A DNA stretch of 6,643 nucleotides from Acidobacteriota bacterium (GTDB lineage Bacteria; Acidobacteriota; Terriglobia; Terriglobales; Acidobacteriaceae): positions 1-6,643 of the forward strand of contig JAJZNH010000158.1 in NCBI GenBank assembly GCA_021811745.1, given 5' to 3'. The notes under the pieces are model-generated. The model had not been told where the DNA came from, did no database searches, and worked only from the letters and a program-made list of their open reading frames with translations. Shown in pieces: positions 5,033-6,643 of the stretch (positions are counted from its first letter, which is position 1; every line of letters starts with the position of its first letter). The translations under genes and the position numbers were made by a program.

Positions 5033-5541
5033 CCGCTGAAACCATGTCGATCTTTTCGCCCGCGTTGGCCGCCCGCTTCGATGCGCTCGCCCAGAAGTAT
5101 CCCGTCAAGCGCTCCGCTCTCATCCCCATGCTGCTCTACGCCCAGGACGAGGCCGGCTATCTCTCCGACGCAGTCATCGCTGAAATCGCTCGCCGGCTCG
5201 GGCTCACCGAACTCGATGTGCGCAACGTGGCCAGTTATTATTCCATGCTCCGCTTCAAACCTGCGGGCCGCTACAACATCCAAGTCTGCACGAACATCTG
5301 CTGCATGTTGCGCGGAGCCTACGACGTGTTCGACCGCTTCAAGCAAGAACTGCACATCGGCCACAAGGGCATCACGCCCGACTGCCTCTTCTCGCTCGAG
5401 GAGGTCGAGTGCATCGGCGCCTGCTCCTGGGGACCGGCCATCCAGGTCAACTACGACTTCCACGACGAACTCAACCCCGATCACGTACCCGGCATTCTGG
5501 ACGGCTATCGCGGCATAGCGCGGTCAGAAGGGAGCCGCTAG
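5029..5541 (+). CDS. nuoE: NADH-quinone oxidoreductase subunit E (complex I 24-kDa subunit)
   Basis: NuoE pairs with NuoF in the NADH dehydrogenase module and carries the off-path [2Fe-2S] cluster N1a in a thioredoxin-like fold. The 170-aa protein matches the family length. The N-terminal helical domain (about 10-76) contains the signature ALIPMLLYAQDEAGYLS and the stretch VASYYSMLRF. The four cluster ligands are visible as C87-x4-C92 in QVCTNICCMLRG and C128-x3-C132 in ECIGACSWGP. C91 is an extra cysteine next to ligand C92. ATG 5029 was chosen because it begins the conserved domain and overlaps the previous stop (ATGA). The frame remains open about 1 kb further upstream, but that part lies over nuoD and the two small genes and is not protein-like. 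nuoF follows after one base. Confidence 0.96.
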   Translation: MTAETMSIFSPALAARFDALAQKYPVKRSALIPMLLYAQDEAGYLSDAVIAEIARRLGLTELDVRNVASYYSMLRFKPAGRYNIQVCTNICCMLRGAYDVFDRFKQELHIGHKGITPDCLFSLEEVECIGACSWGPAIQVNYDFHDELNPDHVPGILDGYRGIARSEGSR

Positions 5542-5542
5542 C

Positions 5543-6643
5543 ATGCCCAGGCTCGTCTCCCATCCCGATGAAGTCAAGATCGTCTCGCGCCGTTTCGGCC
5601 AGGGCGCCGCCAACATCGACAAGTACATCGAACTGGGCGGCTACGAATCGGCGAAGAAGTGCCTGGCCCAGGGCCCCGACTGGATCGTCAACGAGATGAA
5701 GGCGTCGAACCTGCGCGGCCGCGGCGGCGCGGGCTTCTCCACCGGCATGAAATGGTCGTTCGTCCCCAAGCAGTCGGCCAAGCCCAAGTACGTGCTGGTC
5801 AACGGCGACGAGAGCGAGCCCGGCACCTGCAAGGATCACCTCATCTTCCTGCACGATCCGCATGCCGTCATTGAGGGAACCATCATCGCGGGCCTCGCCA
5901 TCGGAGCCAAAACCGGATTCATCTATCTCCGCGGCGAGTATCGCTACCTGCTCGAGATCATGGAGAAGGCGGTGGCCGACGCCTATGCGCGCGGATTCCT
6001 GGGCAAGAACATCTTCGGCAGCGACACCGAGTTCCAGATCATTACCCAGACCGGCGCCGGCGCCTACGAAGTGGGCGAAGAGTCGGCGCTCATGGAATCG
6101 CTCGAAGGCAAGCGCGGCGTGCCGCGCATCAAGCCGCCGTTCCCTGCCGTGGTGGGCCTCTACGGCGGACCCACCGTCATCAACAACGCCGAAACCATCG
6201 CCACCGTGCCGCACGTCATCGCCATGGGCGCCGCCGCATATTCTGAGGTCGGCACGCCGCGCAACGGCGGCACGCGCCTGTTTTCGGTGAGCGGCCACGC
6301 CGAGCGGCCGGGCGTTTACGAATTGCCCATGGGCTACAACCTGAAGAAGCTCGTTTATGAAGTTGCGGGCGGTGTGCGCGGCGGACGCGGCCTCAAAGCG
6401 ATTGTTCCGGGCGGATCGTCAACGCCGGTGCTGCTGCCCGAAGAGATCGACATCGGCCTCGATTTCGACCAGGTAGGCAAGGCCGGATCGATGCTCGGCT
6501 CCGGCGGCGTGGTGGTGATCGACGACCAGACCTGCATGGTCGAGTTCGCGCTGCGCACCATCAGCTTTTATCAGCACGAGAGCTGCGGCTGGTGCATTCC
6601 CTGCCGCGAAGGCACCGACTGGCTCAAGAAATCGCTCACCCGT
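5543..6643 (+). CDS. nuoF: NADH-quinone oxidoreductase subunit F (complex I 51-kDa subunit), 3' end outside window
   Basis: NuoF is the NADH-oxidising subunit: it binds NADH and FMN and passes electrons to 4Fe-4S cluster N3. 367 codons are present and the frame is open to the last base; full-length proteins are usually about 420-450 aa. Visible motifs are LRGRGGAGFSTGMKW (57-71, glycine-rich FMN/NADH loop), NGDESEPGT (87-95, FMN site), GAGAYEVGEESALMESLEG (171-189, NADH-site region) and ESCGWCIPCREGT (346-358). The last supplies three of the four N3 ligands, C348, C351 and C354; the fourth should lie just past the window. In the third motif, E176 and V177 replace the I-C of the common YICGEETAL. 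ATG 5543 has AAGGGAG at about 5528-5534, 8 nt upstream, inside the end of nuoE. Continuation to nuoG and beyond is expected. Confidence 0.96.
   Translation, partial: MPRLVSHPDEVKIVSRRFGQGAANIDKYIELGGYESAKKCLAQGPDWIVNEMKASNLRGRGGAGFSTGMKWSFVPKQSAKPKYVLVNGDESEPGTCKDHLIFLHDPHAVIEGTIIAGLAIGAKTGFIYLRGEYRYLLEIMEKAVADAYARGFLGKNIFGSDTEFQIITQTGAGAYEVGEESALMESLEGKRGVPRIKPPFPAVVGLYGGPTVINNAETIATVPHVIAMGAAAYSEVGTPRNGGTRLFSVSGHAERPGVYELPMGYNLKKLVYEVAGGVRGGRGLKAIVPGGSSTPVLLPEEIDIGLDFDQVGKAGSMLGSGGVVVIDDQTCMVEFALRTISFYQHESCGWCIPCREGTDWLKKSLTR

Noticed and set aside
5471..6298. 275-codon antisense open frame opposite nuoE/nuoF
   Set aside because: Complementary-strand shadow of strongly conserved nuoF.

Overview
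The window is a GC-rich bacterial chromosome segment. Every gene is on the + strand, and the content is housekeeping and respiratory rather than mobile. Layout: a Rho-independent terminator of an unseen upstream gene (1-26); pdxT, the glutaminase subunit of pyridoxal-phosphate synthase (100-717); a stand-alone heme-copper oxidase subunit III gene (849-1613); a 350-bp intergenic regulatory region (1614-1963); and the 5' part of a complex I (NADH-quinone oxidoreductase) operon that runs off the right edge. The operon reads nuoA, nuoC, nuoD, two unrecognised small genes, nuoE, and nuoF (3' end outside the window). The gene order and protein style suggest an Acidobacteriota-like soil bacterium. 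That is an inference from pattern memory and no marker gene in the window proves it.

From nuoC onward the operon is compact. nuoC/nuoD share one base (TGATG), nuoD is followed after 15 nt by a 164-aa gene, then after 24 nt by a 115-aa gene that overlaps nuoE by ATGA, and nuoE and nuoF are 1 nt apart. NuoE and NuoF form the NADH-oxidising tip of complex I (FMN plus 2Fe-2S and 4Fe-4S clusters). NuoC and NuoD form the connecting arm and the quinone-site scaffold. NuoA is the small membrane subunit at the quinone entry and hinge region. The subunit III gene upstream belongs to a terminal oxidase, so both ends of an aerobic electron-transport chain lie side by side.

Three things stand out. First, nuoB, which normally sits between nuoA and nuoC, is missing; only 64 nt separate the two genes, and they contain an in-phase near-copy of the nuoA 3' end. 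Second, two unrecognised genes are built into the operon between nuoD and nuoE, the second overlapping the nuoE start, which makes them candidates for lineage-specific complex I accessory or assembly proteins. Third, the region upstream of nuoA carries a perfect 23-bp tandem duplication next to a CRP/FNR-type palindrome (GTGAT-N4-ATCAC). That palindrome is spaced correctly from an AT-rich -10-like element for class II activation.

No tRNA, rRNA, CRISPR array, insertion sequence or phage gene was seen.
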